From contig NZ_QCYM01000002.1 of assembly GCF_003075075.1 (NCBI RefSeq), forward strand, positions 248,001 to 312,000: 64,000 nt of DNA, given 5' to 3'. Position numbers and translations under genes: made by a program. Position 1 is the stretch's first letter, and each line of letters starts with the position of its first letter. Origin of the DNA: Labrenzia sp. 011. GTDB lineage: Bacteria; Pseudomonadota; Alphaproteobacteria; Rhizobiales; Stappiaceae. The notes under the pieces are model-generated. The model was not told where the DNA came from, searched no databases, and was given only the letters and a program-made list of their open reading frames with translations. Below, piece after piece: positions 56,118 through 64,000 of the stretch.

Positions 56118-57542
56118 TCAGACCGCCGTGCCGCCGACCGTCAGTTCGTTGATGCGCATGGACGGCTGGCCGACGCCGACGGGCACGCCCTGCCCCTGCT
56201 TGCCGCAGGTGCCCATGCCCGGGTCCAGCTCCATGTCGTTGCCGATCATCGAGACCCGCGTCAGGGCGTCCGGCCCGTTGCCGATCAGCATCGCTCCCTT
56301 GACCGGTGCGCCGACCTTGCCGTTTTCGACCCTGTAGGCCTCGGTGCAGGAGAACACGAATTTGCCCGAGGTGATGTCGACCTGTCCGCCGCCGAAGGCG
56401 ACCGCATAAAGACCGTCCTTGACGGAGGCGAGAATTTCCTCCGGATCCTTGTCGCCGGCCATCATCACGGTATTGGTCATGCGTGGCATCGGAATATGCG
56501 CATAGGACTGGCGGCGGCCGTTGCCGGTCGGCTCCATGCCCATCAGGCGGGCGTTCTGGCGGTCCTGCATGTAACCCTTGAGGATGCCGTCCTCGATCAG
56601 CATTGTCCGGCCGGCCGGCGTTCCCTCGTCATCCACGGTCAGGGATCCGCGCCGATCCGGAATGGTGCCATCATCGACGATGGTGACACCGGGCGCAGCG
56701 ACACGCTGGCCCATCAGACCGGCGAAAGCGGAGGTCTTCTTGCGGTTGAAATCGCCTTCCAGACCGTGCCCCACTGCTTCGTGCAGGAGGATGCCCGGCC
56801 AGCCCGGGCCGAGAACCACGTCAAGGGTGCCGGCGGGAGCCGGAACCGCGTCCAGATTGACCAGGGCCTGGCGCAGCGCCTCGTCGACGCCGCCCTGCCA
56901 GTTTTCCGTGGTGATGAAACGTTCGAAGCCTTCGCGGCCGCCGCAGCCGAAGGAGCCGCTTTCCTGACGCGCGTCATTGCCTGCCACGACAGAGATGTTG
57001 AGGCGCACCATCGGCCGGACATCGCGCACCAGATGACCGTCGGCGCGCAGGATCTCGACCACCTGCCAGGACGCGGCCAGAGTGGCGGAGACCTGACGCA
57101 CACGCGGATCCTTCGCCCGTGCATAGGCGTCGATCTCCTGCAGCAGTCTGACCTTTTCCTCGAAGCTCGGCCCGCCGAGCGGATTTACGTCCGTATAAAG
57201 CGACTGGTTGGTCCGGGCCGGGGGCGCCGCATAGGTACCCGAATATCCCTTCCTGACCGCACTGACCGCCTCTGCCGCCCGCTTAAGAGCGCCTTCGGAG
57301 ATATCACCCGCATGGGCGTATCCGGCAGCTTCGCCGGCAACCGCCCGCAGGCCGAACCCCTGGGCCGTATCGTAGTTGGCCCCTTTCAGGCGGCCGTTGT
57401 CGAACACCAGCCCCTCACTCTGGCGGTATTCAACGAAGAGTTCGCCATCATCGGCGCCGGATAGCGCTTCCGCGGTGATCCTTTTGGCCGTCTCCAGCCC
57501 GAGGCCGGAAGATTCGATAAGATCGGTGGTGGAAATCGTCAT
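56118..57542 (-). CDS. tldD: Metalloprotease TldD
   Basis: The 474-residue protein is the zinc-bearing half of the TldD/TldE protease. The catalytic motif is HEAVGH in ILLHEAVGHGLEGDFNRKKTS (near 245). FSCTEAYRVENGKVGAPVKGAMLIGNGPDAL and the Cys in GTCGKQGQGVPVGVGQPSMRI near the end are conserved. It processes small peptides, including microcin precursors and CcdA in E. coli. Its partner pmbA lies about 6 kb away at the window end. The 206-bp gap before kef shows nothing else. Confidence 0.95.
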   Translation of the reverse strand: MTISTTDLIESSGLGLETAKRITAEALSGADDGELFVEYRQSEGLVFDNGRLKGANYDTAQGFGLRAVAGEAAGYAHAGDISEGALKRAAEAVSAVRKGYSGTYAAPPARTNQSLYTDVNPLGGPSFEEKVRLLQEIDAYARAKDPRVRQVSATLAASWQVVEILRADGHLVRDVRPMVRLNISVVAGNDARQESGSFGCGGREGFERFITTENWQGGVDEALRQALVNLDAVPAPAGTLDVVLGPGWPGILLHEAVGHGLEGDFNRKKTSAFAGLMGQRVAAPGVTIVDDGTIPDRRGSLTVDDEGTPAGRTMLIEDGILKGYMQDRQNARLMGMEPTGNGRRQSYAHIPMPRMTNTVMMAGDKDPEEILASVKDGLYAVAFGGGQVDITSGKFVFSCTEAYRVENGKVGAPVKGAMLIGNGPDALTRVSMIGNDMELDPGMGTCGKQGQGVPVGVGQPSMRINELTVGGTAV

Positions 57543-57716
57543 GCGTGCGTCCTGTCTGCCTCCGGCCGGCCCGGGCCTGTTCGTGACCGGCTTGCAATCG
57601 CCGTCGCCCGGAGTTGTCAGCTGCCCTGACCGGAGTTGTTATCGCTGGTTTCCCCTCAACATAGGGTTTCTGTCGCATAAATCATCCGTAAAACTCGGAA
57701 TTCCACTTGCGAAAAT

Positions 57717-57731
57717 TTAAACCTGAGTTAA
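57717..57731. promoter_or_regulatory. Perfect CtrA-type box TTAA-N7-TTAA
   Basis: TTAAACCTGAGTTAA consists of two TTAA half-sites separated by 7 nt. It stands in a 311-bp AT-rich gap (57543-57853), 123 bp before an unrecognised small ORF and 175 bp before tldD on the other strand. AATAATCATATTATACC just after it could include a -10 element. Confidence 0.5.
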
Positions 57732-57853
57732 ATAATCATATTATACCGCATTGCAAAACAGATTGATGCGTTCCACTCGCCGAGATCCCGGGCCAGCCGC
57801 AAACCGGGACCGACAGGTTCCCTGCCCGAATGAGGCGCAAAAGGTGCAAGATC

Positions 57854-58066
57854 ATGCCCCCATCAGACGACCGGCCCCCGCTCCTGTCCTTTCACGCGCT
57901 TGCGGCCGCGCGTGGCGACGGACTTCATCCGCGCCTCGCGGAGGTACTTGCCCGGTCCGGTTCGGTCTCCGGGCCACCCCTGCCGTCCATGCAGAGCGAT
58001 GAGAATATCGTCCGGCCGCAATTCGGCGCGGCGATGACAAGCCGGACGGCGGCCCGCCGGAAATAA
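57854..58066 (+). CDS. Hypothetical small protein, no family recognised
   Basis: This is a 70-codon frame beginning PPSDDRPPLLSFHALAAARGD and rich in Pro, Arg and Ala, ending TSRTAARRK. The third positions are GC-rich as in neighbours, and AAGGTG stands 9 nt before the ATG. It has no signal or membrane segment. Following a perfect CtrA-type box raises the chance that it is real, but I know no homologue. The adjacent 58067-58168 shows no other gene. Confidence 0.35.
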   Translation: MPPSDDRPPLLSFHALAAARGDGLHPRLAEVLARSGSVSGPPLPSMQSDENIVRPQFGAAMTSRTAARRK

Positions 58067-58168
58067 CGCCGGACCACGCTGACAGGATTGCCGGCAGCCG
58101 CGCGGCTTGCCCTGAAACGTTGTTTCGGCTTAGAAGGTGCTGTCGTTAGACCGCCTGGAACCGATCAG

Positions 58169-58390
58169 ATGATGAACCGTTACGAAAATCCGCGTATCCC
58201 GAGCGAAGCGCGCGTCCGCTATCTGGACGGCGACTATCAGGTGGAAGCACCGGGCACCTACGTGCGCTGCGCCGTGACAGGCGCTGCGATCCCGCTCGAC
58301 GAGCTGAAATACTGGTCTGTCGAGCATCAGGAAGCCTATGTCGATGCCAAGGCTTCGATGAAGCGCTATCTGGAAGTCAAATCCGCCTGA
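58169..58390 (+). CDS. DUF2093 family protein
   Basis: The 73-residue protein belongs to a small alphaproteobacterial family. RYENPRIPSEARVRYLDGDYQV and GTYVRCAVTGAAIPLDELKYWSVEHQEAYVDAKAS are its conserved parts. It contains a single Cys and no membrane segment; the function is unknown. The start is ATG 58169 or the ATG directly after it. The open frame to 58088 is unsupported. Confidence 0.82.
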   Translation: MMNRYENPRIPSEARVRYLDGDYQVEAPGTYVRCAVTGAAIPLDELKYWSVEHQEAYVDAKASMKRYLEVKSA

Positions 58391-58481
58391 TTTCGCCCAG
58401 TCGATCGTGGATGTGACCGGCCGAGATCGGTGTACGTCCCGAACCCGACCGGTCCTGAAACAACCGGACGCCTTCTTCCGG

Positions 58482-58913
58482 TCACCTGAAGGCAGGACGC
58501 CCGAGCGCCAGGCCGTCCCGCATGTTCAAGCCGAGCAGCGTGACATTCACCGCGCCGGCGGCAGATTCCAGCACCTGCACTGCGTAGAACCAGCCGTCGG
58601 GATCACCTGCCCGCAACGCAAGGAAAAAGGCCGACGGCAGAAGGATCGTCAGACCGTTCGCGGCGACGATCCGCATGCGCCGCTGCTTGCGCGCCACCAG
58701 ACGGGACTTCCATCCCTGCCCCAGGATCATCCCGGAGGCACCCGCTATGGCAAGCGCCGGCACCAATGCGAGCATCCCCCACAGAATTGCGGCTTTCACA
58801 ACGATGATCGACGCGGAATTTCCGAACACTTCGACCGCGAATGACGACATCCAGAAGAGGATGATCAACAGGAGGGCCACCCCTCCGGCAATGGCATGCA
58901 AGCGTTTCAACAT
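58482..58913 (-). CDS. Membrane protein of unknown function, divergent from marR
   Basis: The 143-residue protein has about four hydrophobic helices (LHAIAGGVALLLIILFWMSSFAVEVFG; SIIVVKAAILWGMLALVPALAIAGASGMILG; GLTILLPSAFFLALRAG; VQVLESAAGAVNVTLLGLNM). Between the second and third is a basic loop, RLVARKQRRMR. I recognise no named family. Three ATAGC-NN-GCTAT sites lie between its ATG and marR, so MarR is likely to control it. Confidence 0.75.
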   Translation of the reverse strand: MLKRLHAIAGGVALLLIILFWMSSFAVEVFGNSASIIVVKAAILWGMLALVPALAIAGASGMILGQGWKSRLVARKQRRMRIVAANGLTILLPSAFFLALRAGDPDGWFYAVQVLESAAGAVNVTLLGLNMRDGLALGRPAFR

Positions 58914-58941
58914 GTGTTTCTCCAGAGCCCTGTCATTTTAC

Positions 58942-59000
58942 ATAGCAAGCTATCTTATTAAATAGCATGCTATGTAAATAGCAATTGAATAGCCTGCTAT
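58942..59000. promoter_or_regulatory. Three MarR-type operators between the membrane-protein gene and marR
   Basis: ATAGCAAGCTAT (58942-58953), ATAGCATGCTAT (58962-58973) and ATAGCCTGCTAT (58989-59000) share the dyad ATAGC-NN-GCTAT. Their centres are 20 and 27 bp apart, and a half-site ATAGC lies in between (58978-58982). They fill the 106-bp divergent promoter region, fitting autoregulation and control of the divergent gene by the MarR-family protein. Confidence 0.8.
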
Positions 59001-59019
59001 CAACACATAAGTTGCGGCA

Positions 59020-59454
59020 ATGGACTTCGAAAAAGATCGTTCGGCGGGATATCTCGCCAATCACATGGCACGGCTGTTTGCGATTGCGCTTCACAAAACA
59101 ATCGCGCCGCTCGGTCTCGCCCCCGCACAGTTCATGACCCTTCTCGAACTGTGGACGGAAGAAGGCCTTACACAGCGCGATCTGGTACTGAGGCTGGATG
59201 TGGAACAGGCGACGATGGCCAATACGCTGGCTCGCATGGAGCGGGACGGTCTGATCACCCGCAAGCCGCACCCGGAGGATCGCCGGTCGCAGTCCGTCTG
59301 GCTGACACCGAGGGCACGGGCACTCGAGAAACCGGCAAAGAGCGCCGCCGCCTCGGTCAACGGCGCCGCCCTTGCAGGCCTTTCGCAGGCCGAGCGAGAC
59401 CGCTTCCTCCAGACGATGGCCCGGATCATCGCCAACTTGCGCAAGTCGGCCTGA
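59020..59454 (+). CDS. MarR family transcriptional regulator
   Basis: The 144-residue protein has the winged helix-turn-helix of MarR regulators: GLAPAQFMTLLELWTEEGLTQRDLVLRLDVEQATMANTLARMERDGLITRKPHPEDRRSQSVWLT, with the DR wing residues in EDRRS. Dimerisation helices flank it. The ligand is unknown, and no redox Cys is present. Its own promoter region holds three dyads shared with the divergent membrane-protein gene. Confidence 0.93.
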   Translation: MDFEKDRSAGYLANHMARLFAIALHKTIAPLGLAPAQFMTLLELWTEEGLTQRDLVLRLDVEQATMANTLARMERDGLITRKPHPEDRRSQSVWLTPRARALEKPAKSAAASVNGAALAGLSQAERDRFLQTMARIIANLRKSA

Positions 59455-59469
59455 CCCTTTCCCCGTTTC

Positions 59470-60492
59470 CTACTGCTGAAAACTGCGTTTACGCAGCGTT
59501 TCCCTGATCAACCCGATCAGCCTGTCCTCGTCATCGATGTCCATCCGCAGGTCGAGGACCTGGGCCGTTGACGCGATCCAGTGGAAGAGTTCTCCGTCCG
59601 ATGTCTCCAGCCGGACCATATCCTTGGCGGTCGTGACCAGTTGCAGGTTCGCCTCTTCCGCCTCCGTCAGAAGGGCGCGGACATCGGCCTCCGAATAGGA
59701 GTGGTGATCGGCAAAGGCGCGGGTCTGTTTCACCTGGTAGCCCAGCGCCTTGAGCGAGGCGAAAAATTTCTCTGGCCGGCCGATCCCTGCGAAAGCGAAG
59801 AGCTTGCGCCCGTCGAGCTCCCCGTTCGGCTGCGGTCGCAAATGGGCATGCAGGATCGGCAGCGCCCTGCGTCCGGCAAGATGAACGGCCTGTTCGGCCG
59901 CAACGCCCTCGCCCACCAGAACAAGACAGTCGGTCTTGAGGATCTGCTTGTGCGCCGGGGCACGCAAGGGACCGGCAGGCAGACAATGTCCGTTGCCGAA
60001 GCCGGTTGCGCAATCAACCAGCACCAGACTGAGATCCTTGGCAAGGGCGGGGTTCTGAAAGCCGTCATCCATCAGCAGCACATCGATCGGCTGCTGTTCC
60101 GCCAGCGCCGCTCCCGCCGGCCGGTTGCGGGAAATCACCGTCGGCCCGTAGCGCGCCAGCAGCAACGCTTCATCTCCGACATCGCCGGCACCGTGGACCT
60201 CACCGGCCACGAGCAGCGGCCCCTTTTCCCGGCCGCCGTAGCCGCGCAGAAGAAACCCCGGCCTGTAGCCTTCCTCCCGCAGCCGGTACGCCAGTTCGAT
60301 CGCGAAAGGCGTCTTGCCGACACCACCGACCACGAAATTGCCGATACAGATGACGGGCAGCCTGCTTTTCGCCTTCGCTCGTGTCAGCATGCGGCGTCCG
60401 GAGAGCAGACCGTAGATCCAGCCGGCGGGTGCCAGCAGCAGCGCCGACAGGGAAAACCCGGGTTTCCACCAGAAGTCAGGCGCCTTGCTCAC
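59470..60492 (-). CDS. lpxK: Tetraacyldisaccharide 4'-kinase
   Basis: The 340-residue membrane-bound kinase phosphorylates the lipid A disaccharide. The P-loop is GNFVVGGVGKTPFAIEL (near residue 55) after LPVICI, with an N-terminal membrane segment (FSLSALLLAPAGWIYGLLSG). VDVLLMDDGFQNPALAKDLSLVLVD carries the DDGFQ motif. It overlaps waaA by 17 bp. Confidence 0.96.
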   Translation of the reverse strand: MSKAPDFWWKPGFSLSALLLAPAGWIYGLLSGRRMLTRAKAKSRLPVICIGNFVVGGVGKTPFAIELAYRLREEGYRPGFLLRGYGGREKGPLLVAGEVHGAGDVGDEALLLARYGPTVISRNRPAGAALAEQQPIDVLLMDDGFQNPALAKDLSLVLVDCATGFGNGHCLPAGPLRAPAHKQILKTDCLVLVGEGVAAEQAVHLAGRRALPILHAHLRPQPNGELDGRKLFAFAGIGRPEKFFASLKALGYQVKQTRAFADHHSYSEADVRALLTEAEEANLQLVTTAKDMVRLETSDGELFHWIASTAQVLDLRMDIDDEDRLIGLIRETLRKRSFQQ

Positions 60493-61807
60493 GCTCCGCC
60501 TCCGGTTTCCGGTCTCCGGCAGGACCCTTCAGATAGGGCTGCAGAAACTGCAGGATTTTCTCCTGCGCGCCCCGACCGGCTTCGACAAGTGCCCTGGCCC
60601 GCTCCGCCTGATGGCGGGCATCTTCGGGCCGGTGCAGCAGTCCCGCGACCATGTCCGCCAGATCTTCCGGGTGCGAAGCCCGCAATGCTGCCCTGCCCGC
60701 CCAGAACTCCTTGTAGACGGCGCGCGCATTGGCAACCTGCGGCCCGGTCACCAGCGCGGATCCGGCGAGAGCGGCCTCCACAGGATTGTGTCCGCCCACG
60801 TCCGTGAAGGAGCCGCCGAGAAAGGTCACCGGTGCCAGCCTGTAGAAAAGTCCCATTTCACCAAGTGTATCTCCGAGATAGACACGGGTGGACGGTGCGA
60901 TTGTCTCCCCCGCGCTCCGGCGGGCCGAGGTCAGGCCATATTCGCCGATCAGCCTGGAAATGTCATCGGCACGGGCCGGGTGACGCGGGACCAGGACGAG
61001 CAGCAGGTCCGGAAATTCCTCCGAAAGCCTGACAGCGGCCCGAAGCGCGATTTCATCTTCGCCCGGATGGGTCAGCGCCGCAAGCCAGACAGGACGATCG
61101 CCTATCTGCGTGCGAAGCCCCAGTATTTCCGCGTCCTCCGCCTCCGGCACTCCGGCGTCGAACTTCAGGTTTCCCGGCGTCTCCACCCTTTCGCAACCGA
61201 GGCTCCGGAACCGTCCGGCGTCGGCGTCGCTTTGGGCCAGTACCAGGTCCAGGCAGCCGAAAATATACCCGGCGACGGCCGGAAACCGCGACCAGTTCCT
61301 GTGAGAACTGTCCGAAAGCCGGCCGTTCAGCAGGATGAATGGCCGCTTCCGGCTGCGCAGTTCATCGAACAGGCACGGCCAGATCTCCGATTCAACGACC
61401 ATTGCCAGATCGGGGGACCAATGATCGAGAAACCGCGTCAGGGGTCCCGGCGCGTCGTAGGGGACAAACTGATGCAGCGCGCCGTCCGGCAGGCGCGTTG
61501 CGGCAAGATCGGCCGCCGTCACGGTCACCGTCGTCAGCAGCACCCGGTTGCCCGCAGCGCACAGGTCCTCGATCAAGGGCAGGACCGACATGGTCTCGCC
61601 GACGCTTGCCGCATGGATCCATATGAGATGTCCGGGGGGACGCGCCTGTGCCGACCGGCCGAAGCGCTCGCCCTTCCTGGAGGCGACTTCCTTGCCGGAG
61701 CGGCTGCGCCACCAGAAAAGAAGATGGAACAGGGGTCCGAGGGCCCGGGCAAGGGTCCGATAGGCGCTGATGAGCACGGGGCGCCGCCTGGCCTGCATGT
61801 CTCCCAT
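60476..61807 (-). CDS. waaA: 3-deoxy-D-manno-octulosonic acid transferase
   Basis: The 443-residue GT30 enzyme adds Kdo to lipid A. GHLIWIHAASVGETMSVLPLIEDL (near 60), VVESEIWPCLFDELRSRKRPFILLNGRLSDSS and GGSFTDVGGHNPVEAALAGSALVTGPQVAN (near 320) are signature regions. An N-terminal membrane helix holds it at the inner membrane. The start could be ATG 61807 or the ATG three codons later. Between it and lpxK the frames overlap, so the two are coupled. Confidence 0.95.
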   Translation of the reverse strand: MGDMQARRRPVLISAYRTLARALGPLFHLLFWWRSRSGKEVASRKGERFGRSAQARPPGHLIWIHAASVGETMSVLPLIEDLCAAGNRVLLTTVTVTAADLAATRLPDGALHQFVPYDAPGPLTRFLDHWSPDLAMVVESEIWPCLFDELRSRKRPFILLNGRLSDSSHRNWSRFPAVAGYIFGCLDLVLAQSDADAGRFRSLGCERVETPGNLKFDAGVPEAEDAEILGLRTQIGDRPVWLAALTHPGEDEIALRAAVRLSEEFPDLLLVLVPRHPARADDISRLIGEYGLTSARRSAGETIAPSTRVYLGDTLGEMGLFYRLAPVTFLGGSFTDVGGHNPVEAALAGSALVTGPQVANARAVYKEFWAGRAALRASHPEDLADMVAGLLHRPEDARHQAERARALVEAGRGAQEKILQFLQPYLKGPAGDRKPEAEREQGA

Positions 61808-61835
61808 TCCCTATCTAAAGCTACAGCAAGCGGAT

Positions 61836-62534
61836 CTAGCCATCCGCCCTTCCGACCAGTTCATAGGCACGCCGGGTGACCGCATTGAGACCGTCCTCCA
61901 CCTGTGCGCGGTAGCTTTCCAGCTCCTCGTCTCCGGCCTCGGCCGGAACCTGGATCAATTCGCCCACGGCGATGCTGCCGCGCCCGAAGGGAAGATTGAC
62001 GCTCGCCCTGTCCCAGCTGTTGAGCTCGATGCTGCGGCTGGTCGCCACCGCCACGGGCAGGATCGGCCGGCCGGAATGTTTCGCCAGCTGCACGATGCCC
62101 ACGCCCGACTTGCGCGCCGGCCCCTTGGGAATATCGGCGGTCATGGCGATGGTATAGCCGTCCTTGAGGGCTCTCAGCGCTTCGATGAAGCCGCGCATGC
62201 CGCCCCGTTTCCGGATCTGGCGGGCATTCCTGCCGCCCGAAGCCCGGATCAGGCCGAGCCCGAGCTTGCGGGCTGCGATGGCATTCACCTCGCCATCCGC
62301 GGAGCGCGAGATCATGACCTTTGCCGGCCATTGGGAAGGCTTGGCGAATGGCACCATGAAATGCTGCCCGTGCCACATGGCGACAATGACCGGCAGATGC
62401 GGTTCCATCCTGTCATAGATCCCTTCCGGGTCCACGACAAAGCGGTTGGTGCGGTAGACCAGCTTCAGATAGGTCGCGAGCAGGGTGCCCACACCCGACA
62501 GAACCCAGGGCTGACGGCCGAGGCGTTTGATCAT
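61836..62534 (-). CDS. Lysophospholipid acyltransferase-like protein (DUF374)
   Basis: The 232-residue protein has DUF374 features: IVAMWHGQHFMVPF with the acyltransferase-like H-X4 motif in WHGQHF, KVMISRSADGEVNAIAARKLGLGLIRASGGR, and MTADIPKGPARKSGVGIVQLAKHSGRPILPVAV. The role may be acylation of a lipid A or phospholipid precursor; this is inference from the fold and from location next to waaA and lpxK. ATG 62534 has AGGA 3 nt upstream. A longer frame to 62678 overlaps the DUF4170 gene. Confidence 0.88.
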   Translation of the reverse strand: MIKRLGRQPWVLSGVGTLLATYLKLVYRTNRFVVDPEGIYDRMEPHLPVIVAMWHGQHFMVPFAKPSQWPAKVMISRSADGEVNAIAARKLGLGLIRASGGRNARQIRKRGGMRGFIEALRALKDGYTIAMTADIPKGPARKSGVGIVQLAKHSGRPILPVAVATSRSIELNSWDRASVNLPFGRGSIAVGELIQVPAEAGDEELESYRAQVEDGLNAVTRRAYELVGRADG

Positions 62535-62562
62535 TTTTCCTGTCGCCCGAAAACGCGACTGC

Positions 62563-62802
62563 TCAGTCTTCCGAATCCGGATCGAGCAGGCGGTGCATGT
62601 GAACAATGAAATAACGCATGTGCGCATTGTCGACCGTCGACTGTGCCTTCGACTTCCAGGCCTTGTAGGCCTCGGCATAGTTCGGGTAGATGCCGACGAT
62701 ATCCAGCTCGTCCAGATCGCGGAAGGTCACGCCATCCGGCGATTCCAGCTCACCGCCAAACACGAGATGCAAAAGCTGTTTCGGGCTGTCGTTTTCACTC
62801 AT
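62563..62802 (-). CDS. DUF4170 family protein
   Basis: The 79-residue protein belongs to a family of alphaproteobacterial proteins typically located between cysQ and waaA. LLHLVFGGELESPDGVTFRDLDELDIVGIYPNYAEAYKAWKSKAQSTVDNAHMRYFIVHMHRLLDP is nearly its whole length, so no part is missing. The function is unknown. The place suggests involvement with lipopolysaccharide or envelope, but that is inference. Confidence 0.9.
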   Translation of the reverse strand: MSENDSPKQLLHLVFGGELESPDGVTFRDLDELDIVGIYPNYAEAYKAWKSKAQSTVDNAHMRYFIVHMHRLLDPDSED

Positions 62803-62832
62803 GAAGATTCTCGCTGTTCGTCACTCGGCTGT

Positions 62833-63639
62833 TCATTTGACCAGGACCCGGAGTGCATCGCACACAGGCCCGATCAGCGCTTGAGGAGCTGCGACCAGGG
62901 CCGGATGCCCGGTCTTCGCACGGTTGTAGGTCAGGTGCTGTCCGGACAGGTCGGTCAGATGTCCGCCTGCTTCCTGCACCAAAAGATCGGCCGCCGCAAG
63001 GTCCCAGTCGCTCGGTCCGCCGCGGGCCGCGCCCACATCCACCCGTCCGGCCGCCACGGTTGCCAGGCGGTAGGCGAGCGAACGCAGGATTTCCGCGCGG
63101 ACAAATCCTGCCGCGATCACGTCCTGATTGGCGACAATCGAATGCGGCCCGCTCAGACTGGCCCCTTCGATGCTGTCACGGTCTGAAACCGCCATCCGCC
63201 GGCCGTTGAGCCAGGCCCCGCCGCCTGTGCTTGCCAGGAACATTTCCTCGCGGATCGGACAGAACACGGCTCCGGCGACCGGCCGGCCGTTCTCGACCAC
63301 GGCAATGGACACGGTCCATTCGTCACCGCCGGCCAGAAAGGCACGGGTTCCGTCGATCGGATCGACGATAAACACACGGTCGCACTGGAGACGCTGCGGA
63401 TCATCGACGGTTTCCTCGGACAGCCAGCCGTAATCGGGACGCGCCCCTAGCAGTTCCTCCGCCAGAAACCTGTCGACCGCAAGATCCGCCTCCGACACGG
63501 GGGACTTGTTGCCCTTGAACCAGGTTTCCGGGTCCTGGCCGAAATAGCCCAGGGCCAGCTCCCCGGCCTGCCGCGCCGCCGTTTCCAGAAGGCGCATGTC
63601 CGTCTCGGGGCCGGGATTGCCTTTATCAGTTTCCGGCAA
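62833..63639 (-). CDS. cysQ: 3'(2'),5'-bisphosphate nucleotidase (CysQ/inositol monophosphatase family)
   Basis: The 268-residue enzyme would dephosphorylate PAP or PAPS from sulfate assimilation. Metal-binding motifs are KSPVSEADLAVDRFLAEEL (Glu/Asp), WLSEET, and the family signature VFIVDPIDGTRAFLAGGDEWTVSIAV, with SDWDLAAADLLVQEAGGHLTDL at the C-terminus. The start is TTG 63639, because GAGGGA stands 7 nt upstream and MPETD fits homologues. Other candidates are TTG 63654 and ATG 63597. It overlaps pmbA by 14 bp. Confidence 0.88.
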   Translation of the reverse strand: MPETDKGNPGPETDMRLLETAARQAGELALGYFGQDPETWFKGNKSPVSEADLAVDRFLAEELLGARPDYGWLSEETVDDPQRLQCDRVFIVDPIDGTRAFLAGGDEWTVSIAVVENGRPVAGAVFCPIREEMFLASTGGGAWLNGRRMAVSDRDSIEGASLSGPHSIVANQDVIAAGFVRAEILRSLAYRLATVAAGRVDVGAARGGPSDWDLAAADLLVQEAGGHLTDLSGQHLTYNRAKTGHPALVAAPQALIGPVCDALRVLVK

Positions 63640-64000
63640 GAGCCATTCCCTCAATCATGATCGACGGTGTCGCGGTGGAATAGCGGTTGTCCAGATCGCT
63701 GCCCGGCACCAGCCGCCTGAACATGTCGTTGAGATTGCCGGCGATGGTGATTTCGCTGACGGGCTCGACGATTTCCCCCTTTTCAAACCAGAAGCCGGCT
63801 GCCCCGCGGGAGTAGTCCCCGGTCAGGCCGTTGACGCCGTGCCCGATGAGATCGGTCACCAGCAGGCCCTCGCCGGCTTCCGCCATCAGTTCCTCCAGGC
63901 TTTTTTCACCCGGCATCAGCGTGATGTTGGTGGCGCCCGGAGACGTTCCGCTGCCGCTGCGATGGGCGCGGCCGTTGGGCTGCAGCCCGAGCTCGCGGGC
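63626..64000 (-). CDS. pmbA: Metalloprotease PmbA/TldE, C-terminal part
   Basis: The last 124 codons of the non-catalytic partner of TldD are visible; the rest lies beyond the window. GRAHRSGSGTSPGATNITLMPG is followed by LLVTDLIGHGVNGLTGDYSRGAAGFWFEKGEIVEPVSEITIAGNLNDMFRRL, both strong TldE markers. It has no zinc motif in this part, as expected. Together with tldD at 56 kb the heterodimer would be complete. The cysQ gene begins inside its 3' end. Confidence 0.93.
   Translation of the reverse strand, partial: ARELGLQPNGRAHRSGSGTSPGATNITLMPGEKSLEELMAEAGEGLLVTDLIGHGVNGLTGDYSRGAAGFWFEKGEIVEPVSEITIAGNLNDMFRRLVPGSDLDNRYSTATPSIMIEGMALAGN

Overview
The window reads as chromosomal DNA of a high-GC alphaproteobacterium of the Hyphomicrobiales (Rhizobiales), probably a marine Stappiaceae-like genus. 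The evidence is the split F0 operon (atpI-B-E-F'-F), the DciA/DsbA-like/Smc block next to mutY, a CcrM-type methyltransferase with GANTC and CtrA-like sites in its leader, an Irr-type iron box before bacterioferritin, the full aa3 oxidase cluster (ctaC-D-B-coxF-G-E), and the lpxK-waaA-DUF374-DUF4170-cysQ-pmbA block. The genus is inference. No rRNA, tRNA, phage, insertion sequence or CRISPR array was seen. The first gene (DEAD-box helicase) and the last (pmbA) run off the ends.

Layout: 0-10 kb holds a DEAD-box helicase, a relic of a sugar dehydrogenase, NADP-malic enzyme, a ceramidase-like membrane protein, an aminotransferase, moaB, a glycosyltransferase, a radical SAM protein and rnhB. 9.9-12.5 kb is the F0 ATP synthase operon. 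12.7-19 kb is smc, a Tat-type DsbA-like protein, dciA and divergent mutY. 19-25.7 kb is iron-controlled bfr, amn, an amino-acid ABC transporter lacking its ATPase, and ccrM. 25.9-33 kb is tyrS with a Tyr-codon leader peptide and attenuator, then the glycine cleavage operon (gcvT-gcvH-osmC-gcvPA-gcvPB) behind a tandem glycine riboswitch. 33-46 kb holds ispH-thrB-rnhA, a lipid-kinase-like gene, an EAL/GGDEF membrane protein, an M16 peptidase, thrC, yqgE, a DsbD-alpha protein and a peroxiredoxin. 46-53 kb is the cytochrome aa3 oxidase structural and assembly cluster. 53.5-64 kb holds an IalB-like protein, a Kef-type antiporter, tldD, small conserved genes, a MarR regulator with a divergent membrane protein, and the lipid A/Kdo block.

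The most interesting element lies just upstream of tyrS. A 21-codon open frame contains the run Phe-Val-Tyr-Phe-Tyr-Tyr, ends directly after a segment that can pair with the 5' arm of a GC-rich terminator, and that terminator sits before the tyrS start. This is the geometry of ribosome-mediated attenuation, here on an aminoacyl-tRNA synthetase. The promoter spacing suggests that the leader peptide is made from a leaderless transcript.

Other regulatory signals read directly from the sequence are a perfect Irr box at bfr, three ATAGC-NN-GCTAT operators between marR and its divergent neighbour, a perfect TTAA-N7-TTAA CtrA-type box before an unrecognised small gene, an FNR/FixK-type dyad between ctaC and the ialB-like gene, and a long leader before the helicase.
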